Position numbers and translations under genes: made by a program. From Streptomyces sp. TG1A-60 (GTDB lineage Bacteria > Actinomycetota > Actinomycetes > Streptomycetales > Streptomycetaceae): DNA of 64,000 nucleotides. Every line of letters begins with the position of its first letter. Position 1 is the first letter of the stretch. Under the pieces are notes generated by a model. It made no database searches. It worked only from the letters and a program-made list of their open reading frames with translations, and had not been told where the DNA came from. The stretch covers positions 496,001 to 560,000 of the forward strand of contig NZ_CP147520.1 in NCBI RefSeq assembly GCF_037201975.1, read 5' to 3'. Positions 25,918-33,584 of this stretch are shown here, piece after piece.

Positions 25918-27335
25918 GTGCCAAGGCCCGGACAGGTGAAGTCGTCGTCGGATGACCGGTTGTCGGATCGGATCGCGATTGGTGTGCTTACCCGCGCGTT
26001 TCCGCCGGAGCTGGTGGATGAGGTGGTCGCGGGATGCGGCCGGGTCGAGCAGCGCCAGCGGCTGTTGCCCGCCCGGGTGGTGGTCTATTTCGTGCTGGCG
26101 ATGTGCCTGTTCTCCGGGCAGGGCTATGAGGAGGTCGCCCGGCTTCTGACGCACGGACTTCAGCGGATGGGCCGGTGGAAGGGGACTTGGCGGGTGCCGA
26201 CCACCGCGGCGATCGGCCGGGCCCGTCTGCGACTGGGCCCGGAGCCGTTGAAAGCACTGTTTGCCCGGGTGTGCCGGCCCGTGGCGACCGAGGAAACGAG
26301 CGGGGCCTGGTATCGGGGGTGGCGGCTGGTCGCGGTGGACGGCACCACCTTCGACGTGCCGGACACCGAGGCCAACGCCGCTTTCTTCGGCCGCCCGGGA
26401 GTCAGCCGCGGAGGGGAGAAGAGCGCCTATCCGCAGGTGAGGGTGGCCGCGCTGGCCGAGTGCGGCACCCACGCCGTCTTCGCGGCCGAGGCCGGACCGC
26501 TGGCTGTCCATGAAACCGAGCTGGCCCGGCGCCTGTTCAGCTCACTGACGCCGGGCATGCTGCTGCTGGCCGACCGGGGCTTTCGCGGTTTTGACCTGTG
26601 GCGGGCCGCCGCCGCAACCGGCGCAGACCTGCTGTGGCGGGTCAAGAACGACGCCGTACTCCCCGTCCGGGCCCTACTGGAGGACGGCTCCTACCTCTCG
26701 GAGATCGTCGTGGCCCGGGACAAGAACCGTCGCGCGGACCCGGCCCGGGTCCGGGTGATCGAGTACACCCTCGGCCGCGGCGGCAGCGACACGGTGTACC
26801 GGCTGATCACCACCATCCTGGACCCGAAGGCCGCCCCCGCCGCGTCGCTGGCCGCGCTGTACGCCCAGCGATGGGAGATCGAGAGCACGCTGGATGAGAT
26901 CAAGACCCATCTCGGCGGCCCCCGCCTCGTCCTGCGCTCCCAGCATCCCCGCGGCGCCGAGCAGGAGATCTTCGCCTTCCTGCTGGTGCACCACGCCTTG
27001 CGGGATCTGATGCACCAGGCCGCACAGCAATCCGAGCAGGACCCGGACCGGATCTCCTTCACCCGCACCCTGCGCGTCGTCCGCCGCCACGTCACCGACC
27101 AGGCGGCGTTTCCCCCTCCCGACTGGCCCGGGCACTGGTCACCGCCCTGGATGAGATCCGTGAACGGCTCTTGTCACCCCGGCGATTGCGCTCCAGCCCG
27201 CGCGTCATCAAACGCAAGATGTCCAACTGGAAGCTCAAACGCGCCAAGCACCACAACCCGCCCCGGCCGGAAACTCCACACGTGACCCTCGTCGGGCCGA
27301 CCAAGACCAAGCCGACCCGCCGGAAAACAACCTAA
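25918..27335 (+). pseudogene. IS4-family transposase with a C-terminal frameshift
   Basis: The GTG at 25918 opens a DDE transposase: N-terminal IS4-like domain (LTRAFPPELVDEVVAGCGR), first Asp in VAVDGTTFDVPD, second in LLLADRGFRGFD, Glu in YAQRWEIESTLDEIKTHL. The reading frame is lost near 27115 in a C-rich run: one C is missing, and the true C-terminus (RLARALVTALDEIRERL...) continues in another frame to TAA 27335. It may be a real mutation or a sequencing error. Element ends are not certain; weakly matching ends lie near 25899 and 27340. Confidence 0.82.
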
Positions 27336-27354
27336 ATCACCGGTATTGCATCTA

Positions 27355-27699
27355 GTGCACATCCGCCAGCAGGAACTCGCCGAGCGCCTCGGTCTGTCGC
27401 AGTCCGCAGTCTCCCGAGCGATCGGGCAGCTCCGCGACAAGGGCATCATCAGCGAACGGCAGCGCAAGGGCACGCTCCTGATCCACCCGCTTCTGGCCGG
27501 CTACGAGTCGCTCGCCCACATGACCAACCACCTCAAGGCCCCGGACACGCACCTGTGGCCGATCAACTTCCCCACCGGCGACATCAGGCCCCCGCGGGTA
27601 CGTGATGTCCGCACCGGCACCGACTTCGACCCCGACCCGGACGGCGGCGAGGACGCACCCGCCGCGGAGGTCAGGCCCTCCCTCCGGCTAGCCGGCTGA
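27355..27699 (+). pseudogene. Truncated winged-helix regulator, 5' end lost at the IS4 end
   Basis: The frame begins immediately after the IS4 end with VHIRQQELAERLGLSQSAVSRAIGQLRDKGIISERQRKG, a winged helix-turn-helix, and continues with LLIHPLLAGYESLAHMTNHLKAPDTHLWPINFPTGDIRPP to a stop at 27699. Similar proteins have a longer N-terminal domain and occur on actinomycete plasmids and integrative elements. Start is missing; probably a plasmid-replication or conjugation-linked regulator. Confidence 0.65.
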
Positions 27700-28111
27700 A
27701 CCGCCGCCCCGCCCGCACCACCACGGCGCTCTCCAGACCAGGAGGGTGCCGTCGTCGTTCCCGACCGGGACGGAGCAGCACGCCGGTAGCACCAGCTACA
27801 CCGGATCGTTCTGGACCAGCAGAACCAGCGCCACCCGTCGCACCACACTGGGGCCGGCCTCCGACCCGTGCAGCACCCTTGTGCTACGCGGGCCCATGCA
27901 AATACTGCGCTGCATCCACGAGACCACCCTGCCCCCATCAGACGACCACCACCAGGAGCAGCACCAGGTCCCCGCCGCAGGCCCTCGCCTCACACCTGAC
28001 AGCCTCACAGCGCACCCCGTCCACCAGGGAAAACGGGGTGTGTGGCTCACAGTAAAAGTCGGGTGTCAGTGAACGGCGACGGTCAGAGGACGGTGCCGTG
28101 CAGGGCGCGGC
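27700..28111. other. No gene recognised
   Basis: About 410 bp without a supportable coding sequence. Short protein-like stretches on the - strand (VVRRVALVLLVQNDPV) are interrupted by stops and match no family known to me. Confidence 0.4.
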
Positions 28112-28552
28112 GGTTCCCGGACAGGGCGTAGCGGCGGGCGGCGAGGCTGTGCCCTGACGCTGGTCCCGTCGTACTTCTCCTGGGACGCCCCGGTCAGTCT
28201 CGCCGCTCCTGAGCTGCAGCCGGTCCTGTGCTACCCGCTGCTGCACGAGCCGACCGTCCCGGCGTCGCACCCCCTGGCCGAATCGCCGTCAACTCCCCTG
28301 ACCGTCCTGCTCGGCAGCTCGCGGGCCGTTGCGCTGCGGGTCATCGCGGCCGGCGCCACCACCGGTGAGATCGCCCGCGCGGCGGGCGTGTCCGCGTCCT
28401 CCGCCAGCAGGCATGCCACCGCTCTGCGCGACGCCGGACTCATCACCAGCCACCGCAACGGCCCGTCGGTGCTGCACACCCTCACCCCGGTCGGGGCGGC
28501 CGTGCTGCGCGCCGCCACGCGCGCGCCGAGTGGCGGTCCGGCCGTGCGCTGA
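28112..28552 (+). pseudogene. Truncated ArsR/DUF5937-like regulator
   Basis: The frame reads LTLVPSYFSWDAPVSLAAPELQPVLCYPLLHE and then a winged helix-turn-helix (RVIAAGATTGEIARAAGVSASSASRHATALRDAGLITSHRNGPSVLHTLTPVGAAVL). This is the C-terminal half of actinomycete ArsR-type regulators with an N-terminal DUF5937 domain. That N-terminal domain (about 170 residues) is missing and there is no start near 28112, so it is a remnant. Confidence 0.7.
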
Positions 28553-28642
28553 TCCCGCCCGGCGGCTCGGCACAGGGTGATCGCGTCGATCAGGGCAGGA
28601 CCGCGACCGGTCTCGTCGTCGGGGTCGGCCGTGCCCCCCGGA

Positions 28643-28703
28643 GGGCAGCCCAGCGCCCCGGCGCCGTCCGCGCTTCGCGCGGCGCCGGGGCGCTGGGCTG
28701 CCC
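28643..28703 (-). terminator. Strong hairpin ending the I36 gene cluster
   Basis: A 24-bp perfect stem (starting GGGCAGCCCAGCGCC...) with a 13-nt loop begins two bases after the stop codon of the small I36 gene. It probably terminates the leftward I36 operon and also blocks rightward transcription. Confidence 0.85.
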
Positions 28704-28705
28704 GA

Positions 28706-29095
28706 TCAGCAGCTGGTGGCCCACTTGTGGGAGCGGAGGGTCTTCGGGGTCGAGTAGGTGTGCTTCAAGCCGTTGGCTGCGCAGCCTTCGTAGGTGCTGT
28801 AGTTGGCGTAGCGGTAGTACTTGACGGTGTCGTAGCCTCCCGAGTAGCCGTTGTTGTATACCGACCTGACCTTCGTGGTGCCCGACCACGAGCACGTGAT
28901 GGCACCGCCCCGCCAGTCGCTGTCGTCGGCGTCCCAGCTGCACATGCTTCCGCTACCGCCGCTGCCGGAGAAGAAGCAGACGTCGCCCCTCACACAGCGG
29001 TCGTAACCGCTGGCGGCCTGGGCTGAAGTGGCCGGGACGCCCAGGCCGACGGCCGTCAGGGCGAGTGTGGCGATGGTGACACCTAGTTTGCGCAT
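28706..29095 (-). CDS. Small secreted I36-domain protein
   Basis: 129-aa secreted protein. The ATG at 29095 follows AAGGGGGA. A signal peptide (residues 1-29, ...ATSAQA) leads to one peptidase-inhibitor I36-like domain: YDRCVRGDVCFFSGSGGSG, then CSWDADDSDWRGG and a final Cys (HKWATSC). The six conserved Cys suggest disulphides outside the cell. The I36 founder (SMPI of Streptomyces) inhibits metalloproteases; inhibition here is not shown. Last gene of the cluster, ended by a strong terminator; about 190 bp from the M23 gene. Confidence 0.85.
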   Translation of the reverse strand: MRKLGVTIATLALTAVGLGVPATSAQAASGYDRCVRGDVCFFSGSGGSGSMCSWDADDSDWRGGAITCSWSGTTKVRSVYNNGYSGGYDTVKYYRYANYSTYEGCAANGLKHTYSTPKTLRSHKWATSC

Positions 29096-29287
29096 GTTTG
29101 TTCCCCCTTGGTCTGCCTCGATCGAGGCGCATGAAGGTGCGGCCGGGCGTTGTGGGCGACGTTCAGTGATGTCGCTTCCGGTGTGCCACGCCGCTCCCGG
29201 TGACGTGTTCACACCATGGCCGACCGGGCCGGGTGCCGGTACCTCGTACATCAGAGGAGTGGCGGTACGCGCCGGCGAAACCCCCGC

Positions 29288-30235
29288 TCAGGCCGGGCAT
29301 TCGCCCCGCCACCGCACCGAGTCGATGGTCCGGCCGCCGGAGGCGAAGTTTCCCCGGCCCTCGTCCCAGCCGCGGTGCAGACAGGCGCCGCCGCCCTCCA
29401 CGAAGGTGACCTGGACGTGGTCGTAGCCCTCCTGAACGTTGCCGTTGTTGAAGAACGACTTGCGCAGACCGCACGCGCTGCTGGGGTCGTCGCTGTCGGT
29501 CCGGCACACGCTGCCGGTTCCGTCAGTGCCGGAGTAGAAGCACACCGAGCCCGGCGGGCAGTCCTTCCAGGCGGCGGAGTCGCCGCAGTTGGCGCTGGTC
29601 ACGCTCGGCCACTGCTTGCCGACGCCCGTGTACTCGACGCCGTTGAAGTGGACCGGCTTGCGGTGCCTTTCGTCGGTGAAGTCGCCGGTCGCCAAGTACC
29701 GCTGTTCGTAGTGGAGATGGGCCCAACTCGTGCCGCCGGAGGCGCCGATCCGGCCGATGCGCGTCGAGGGCTGGACCTTGTCGCCCTTCTTGACGTAGCG
29801 GTCGGGGGCGTCCTTGAGGTGGTAGTACGCCGTGAACCAGCCGCCCGCGTGCTTGACCTGAATGGTGTTCCCCGAGCCGTTGTCCCAGTAGGTCGCGGTG
29901 ACCGTCCCCGCGGCGGACGCCTGTACGGGCAGGCCGTCGGATCCGGTGTTGCCCTTCACCACGATGTCGAGTGCGGGGTCGTGCCCGGCGTCGTAGGTGT
30001 TGAGCTGCCACTGGCTCTGGCAGGAGAACGGCATCTGGAAGGCGGGCTTGCCCGGGGGCGGCGCCTGCGTGACCGATGCCCCGTCGGCGGAGGCGGAACC
30101 AGCAGCCGAAGCGGAACCGGAAGCCGAAGCGCCGGACATCGCGGCGGCTCCCAGCGACAGCGCGGCCGCACAGGCGAGCATCGCCGTACGCAGCCGGTGT
30201 CCAAGGCGCCGGACTTTCCTCTTGCTCTGCGGCAT
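29288..30235 (-). CDS. Secreted M23 endopeptidase fused to an I36 domain
   Basis: 315-aa secreted protein. The ATG at 30235 follows AAAGGGG; a basic signal sequence (MPQSKRKVRRLGHRLRTAML) ends near residue 45. The peptidase part is LytM/M23-like: HDPALDIVVKG supplies the first zinc His and Asp, and WAHLHYEQRY the HxH motif. M23 enzymes cleave peptidoglycan cross-bridges. From about residue 215 an I36-like domain follows (CPPGSVCFYSGTDGTGSVC...CGLRKSFFNNGN). A hydrolase fused to an inhibitor-type domain may be self-controlled or cell-wall targeted (inference). 52 bp downstream of the kinase gene. Confidence 0.86.
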   Translation of the reverse strand: MPQSKRKVRRLGHRLRTAMLACAAALSLGAAAMSGASASGSASAAGSASADGASVTQAPPPGKPAFQMPFSCQSQWQLNTYDAGHDPALDIVVKGNTGSDGLPVQASAAGTVTATYWDNGSGNTIQVKHAGGWFTAYYHLKDAPDRYVKKGDKVQPSTRIGRIGASGGTSWAHLHYEQRYLATGDFTDERHRKPVHFNGVEYTGVGKQWPSVTSANCGDSAAWKDCPPGSVCFYSGTDGTGSVCRTDSDDPSSACGLRKSFFNNGNVQEGYDHVQVTFVEGGGACLHRGWDEGRGNFASGGRTIDSVRWRGECPA

Positions 30236-30287
30236 CGGACCCCTTTCGCAGGGCCGGGCGGCGTGCCCGGCGGAGGGTGTGCTCCGC

Positions 30288-31730
30288 TCACCGTCCCGCC
30301 GGAGGGCCGTCACCGCGTACTCGTATCTCAGAGGGTTGGGCCGCCGAAGGGCGCGCATCACTGGCTCGGCACTTCTTCTCCCAGATGTGCGACCGGGTCC
30401 GCAGCGGCGCGGTGAAGTTCTCCCTGGCGCCCACCTCGACGCAGCCCAGAGGCTCCCGCAGCCGCTTCTGCGCGTAGTAGGCGACATCGACGAACTCCTC
30501 GCCCGCGTCGGTGTCGTGGCCGTTGTTGAAGACCGACCGGGCCTTCTTCGGGGCGGCCCAGCCGCAATGGTTCTCGCCTGCTGTCCAGTCGTTGTCGTCG
30601 CCGTCCCACGCGCACATCTCGCCCATGCCGTCCCGCTCGGTGAAGAAGCAGACGCTGCCCTTGTCGCACCGGTCATAACCCACGGCGCCCGCGGCTGTCT
30701 CGCCCGCCCCCGCCAGGGCGTTGTTCACCCCGAAGCCGAGCGCCGCGAGCCCGGCCGCCGCCATCGCGGCCCAGCGCCACCGCCGAGGCAGCGGGTGCGA
30801 CCGGGGCGAGCGGGCCGTGCCCGCCGCCGACTCCACCCTGCGCAGCAGTGACGCCGCGTCGTGGACGGCGCGCTCCCGGTGCGTGCGGGCCAGGCAGTCC
30901 GCGATGATCTGCTGCCAGGGGGAGGGGAGTTCGGGGGAGAGGCGCAACTCGTCATGGCCCCGCGCGTAGCGCACCGCCGCGTCCCGGCGGGCGGACGGGG
31001 TGGAGCCCGGCAGCGGCTGGGAGCCGGTGAGCACGACATGGGCGAGTACGCCGAAGGCCCAGACGTCCGCCGCCGGGCGGATCTGGCGGCCGCGTTCGCC
31101 GATCTCGGACCAGAGCAGCTCGGGCGGGGTGTAGTCGGGCGTGGAGAAGGCGGGGGTGTACGCGTGCGTGCCCTCCATCTCGGCGGCCATGTTGAAGTCG
31201 GCCAGGCGCACCGAACCGTCCTTCATGAGAAGGACGTTGGGTGGCTTGAGGTCGCCGTGCACCCAGCCCGCGTGGTGCAGCTGGTACAGGCCGGCGCAGA
31301 TCTGGGCCAGCAGCTCGGGCCCGCCGCGCGGTCTCGGCGTCCGGGAGAGCAGGGCGTCGAGGGACTCCTCGGCCTTCTCCAGTACGAGGACGGTGGCGCC
31401 GTCGAGCTCCGGGTGCCCGGGGTCGTCCACCGTCAGCGTCTCGTACAACCGGATGAGGCGTGGCGCCTGCAGCCGGCTCAGCAACTTCACCTCGCGCTCG
31501 GCGAGTTCCCGCAGATGGCGCAGCTGGCGTGGGGTGCTGGTGCCGGTGGGCAGGAACTTCAGCGCGGACACGGACGGTGGCTCCCCGGACGGGCCGACGC
31601 GTCGGCCCGCGTACACGCTGCCGAAGGCCCCGGCGGCCATGGGCTCGCGGACCTCCCAGCCGCCGACGCGATAGCCCTTGGGGACGTGCACGGAGTACGG
31701 ATGTCCCGGGCTCGTACGGAACGGGTTCAC
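30288..31730 (-). CDS. Transmembrane Ser/Thr kinase with extracellular I36 domain
   Basis: 480-aa membrane kinase. GTG at 31730 overlaps the FHA gene stop (GTGA). Kinase domain: G loop GAFGSVYAG, Lys in ALKFL, catalytic loop HGDLKPPNVLL (HGD in place of HRD) and DFN in place of DFG (VRLADFNMAAEM). One membrane helix follows (about residue 315, WAAMAAAGLAALGFGV). The outside part is an I36-like domain: YDRCDKGSVCFFTERDG, CAWDGDDNDW, CGWAAPKKARSVFNNG. Most actinomycete kinases use PASTA or beta-propeller sensors, so an I36 sensor is unusual. The Asp and Lys needed for catalysis are kept, so activity is plausible. Confidence 0.88.
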   Translation of the reverse strand: MNPFRTSPGHPYSVHVPKGYRVGGWEVREPMAAGAFGSVYAGRRVGPSGEPPSVSALKFLPTGTSTPRQLRHLRELAEREVKLLSRLQAPRLIRLYETLTVDDPGHPELDGATVLVLEKAEESLDALLSRTPRPRGGPELLAQICAGLYQLHHAGWVHGDLKPPNVLLMKDGSVRLADFNMAAEMEGTHAYTPAFSTPDYTPPELLWSEIGERGRQIRPAADVWAFGVLAHVVLTGSQPLPGSTPSARRDAAVRYARGHDELRLSPELPSPWQQIIADCLARTHRERAVHDAASLLRRVESAAGTARSPRSHPLPRRWRWAAMAAAGLAALGFGVNNALAGAGETAAGAVGYDRCDKGSVCFFTERDGMGEMCAWDGDDNDWTAGENHCGWAAPKKARSVFNNGHDTDAGEEFVDVAYYAQKRLREPLGCVEVGARENFTAPLRTRSHIWEKKCRASDARPSAAQPSEIRVRGDGPPAGR

Positions 31731-32482
31731 CGCACCGCCTCGCGGGGGCGGGTGAGCAGGACGAGATCGTCCTCCCGGACAAGGTCGAAGCGGAGCGCGA
31801 GCGAGACGAGCGACTCCTTCTTGCCGTTGAACCGGGGACCGGACTCCGCCGTGTCCGGGGCGGGCTTGAGGCGCAGCTTCACCGCCAGGTAGTCGATGTT
31901 CCACTGCACGGCGGCGCGGTTGGTGGTGGGCCAGATCGGTCGCAGCCGCTCGGCCAGCTGCTCGACGGTGGGCAGCTGCGCGTGCGGCGCACCGCGCAGA
32001 CGGGGCTCGCACAGCGCGGTCAGCACCGCGAAGTAGCGCTTGGAGCGGTCCAGGGCGAACGCCGGGGCGGTGCTGGCGCCGCCGGGGGACTCCTGGTCCG
32101 TCGCCCGGGTGTCGAGGTAGTCGTGGCGTGGCGCCCACACTTCGAAGCTGAGCAGCTCGCCGCCGGCGGGCAGTACGACCCGGGCGAACTCGAAGGGTAC
32201 CGGGGCGTTGAGGCGGCCCGGTGCGACCTTGATGTGCTCGCCCGCACCCTCCGGGTTCTCCACGACATAGGTCTGGGAGCGGCTGAGGTTGCTCAGTATC
32301 CAGAAGGTGTCGTGTGCGGATATCCGGCCGGCGGCCCGGGACACCCCTTCGTGCGCGATGGTGAGGTGAGGGCCTGGCGCCCCCGTGCTCCGGCCGAAGT
32401 CGAGCTGCTCCCCGGGCGCGAGGCGGATCTGTTCCCCGGGCCCGCCGTACTCGGGCGGCACCACGATGATGCTGTACATCAT
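31727..32482 (-). CDS. FHA-domain protein coupled to the I36 kinase
   Basis: 251-aa cytoplasmic protein. An N-terminal FHA-like domain (residues about 20-105; FGRSTGAPGPHLTIAHEGVSRAAGRI, then FWILSNLSRSQTYVV) would bind phosphothreonine. The C-terminal half (about 150-250; LCEPRLRGAPHAQLPTVEQLAERL, RAAVQWNIDYLAVKLRLKP) resembles a winged-helix-like domain found with FHA proteins. RBS AAGGGGGA precedes the ATG pair at 32482/32479. First gene of the operon, translationally coupled to the kinase, so it is the likely phosphorylation-dependent output or scaffold. Confidence 0.84.
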   Translation of the reverse strand: MMYSIIVVPPEYGGPGEQIRLAPGEQLDFGRSTGAPGPHLTIAHEGVSRAAGRISAHDTFWILSNLSRSQTYVVENPEGAGEHIKVAPGRLNAPVPFEFARVVLPAGGELLSFEVWAPRHDYLDTRATDQESPGGASTAPAFALDRSKRYFAVLTALCEPRLRGAPHAQLPTVEQLAERLRPIWPTTNRAAVQWNIDYLAVKLRLKPAPDTAESGPRFNGKKESLVSLALRFDLVREDDLVLLTRPREAVR

Positions 32483-32524
32483 TTGTCCCCCTTGTTGTAC
32501 TAACGAGCCCTAAAGGTAGGGGTG

Positions 32525-32555
32525 GTTCCCTTCTCAGGAAAAGGGAACGCGTTCC
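32525..32555. promoter_or_regulatory. Overlapping palindromes upstream of the FHA-kinase operon
   Basis: GTTCCCTT and AAGGGAAC (8-bp arms, 8-nt spacer, 32525-32548) overlap the perfect 12-bp palindrome GGAACGCGTTCC (32544-32555). They lie about 45-75 bp upstream of the FHA start, where a promoter is expected. Possible operator; the regulator is unknown. Confidence 0.5.
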
Positions 32556-32598
32556 ATTGGGGAGAGCGGCGTGCATCGCGGACGCGGTGAGGACCGCC

Positions 32599-32969
32599 TC
32601 AGCAGTGATCGATCCAACAGTGGGACAGCGGGGCGTACGTGCCCGCCAGGTTGCCCTGTTGGCGGACCGCGGTGCAGCCGGTCCGCCGGCTGTGCCGGGT
32701 GCGGTCGATGCCCGTGGGGGTGAAGTCGCGGCCCCGGAAGTACTCCACGCCGCCCGGCGCCCGGCCGTCGTCGGGGACGTTGACGAAGACCGACTTCACC
32801 GGGCGGTCCCGGGTCCAGGCGCAGGTCTCCTTCCCCGCGAGCCAGTCCGTGTCGTCCCCTTTCCAACTGCAGATGTCGCCGTTGCCGTTCTGTTCGCTGA
32901 AGAAGCAGACGGAGCCCAGCGGGGCAGTGGTGATATCCGTACGACGGCTCGTCCTCCCGGGAAGTGGGA
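32599..32969 (-). pseudogene. Fourth I36-domain gene, 5' end removed by IS256
   Basis: The frame from the IS junction reads APLGSVCFFSEQNGNGDICSW, then KGDDTDWLAGKETCAWTRDRPVKSVFVN and ends ...LSHCWIDHC at 32599. The I36 Cys and Trp pattern is intact, but the signal peptide and start codon are missing because IS256 begins at about 32970. No other piece of the gene was found beyond the IS. It may have been the first gene of the I36 cluster, or a separate unit. Confidence 0.8.
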
Positions 32970-33011
32970 GTGTTCAATGATCGGCGGATCCGATGATCAA
33001 GGAGACGCCAG

Positions 33012-33584
33012 ATGAGCGACACGGCCATCGAGCAGATACCGGGCGGCGAGCCCGCGGCGGTGAGTGACGAGCAGTTGGTTGCGATGCTCGTGGATCGGGC
33101 CCGGTCGGAGGGCCTGCAGCTGACGGGGGAGGGCGGGCTGCTCCAGCAGCTGACCAAGCGGGTGGTGGAGTCCGCCCTGGAGGGCGAGATCACCGATCAC
33201 CTCGGATACGAGAAGCACGACGCCGAGGGCCGGGGCAGCGGCAACAGCCGCAACGGGACCCGGGCGAAGACGGTGCTGACCGATGTCGGCCCGGTCGAGG
33301 TCAAGGTCCCCCGGGACGTGGCCGGGACGTTCGAGCCGGCCATCGTCAAGAAGCGGCAGCGGCGCCTGTCCGGGGTGGACGAAATGGTGCTGTCGCTGTC
33401 CGCGAAGGGCCTGACGCACGGGGAAATCTCCGCACATCTGGCCGAGGTCTACGGCGCGAGCGTGTCCAAGGCGACCATCTCCACGATCACCGACAAGGTG
33501 ATGGACGGGATGGCGGAATGGTCCAACCGCCCCCTGGACCGCGTCTATCCGGTGTTGTTCGTCGATGCGATCAACGTGAAGATC
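33012..33584 (+). pseudogene. IS256 transposase, N-terminal 191 codons
   Basis: The ATG at 33012 follows AAGGAG. The mutator-type transposase shows VVESALEGEITDHLGYEKH and the first catalytic Asp in PVLFVDAINVKI, then is cut by ISL3 after codon 191. Sequence resumes at 35292. The reconstructed protein is about 425 aa, normal for the family. Confidence 0.88.

Noticed and set aside
27700..28110. NUDIX-like gene on the - strand
   Set aside because: The apparent resemblance is interrupted by stops and lacks the NUDIX box.
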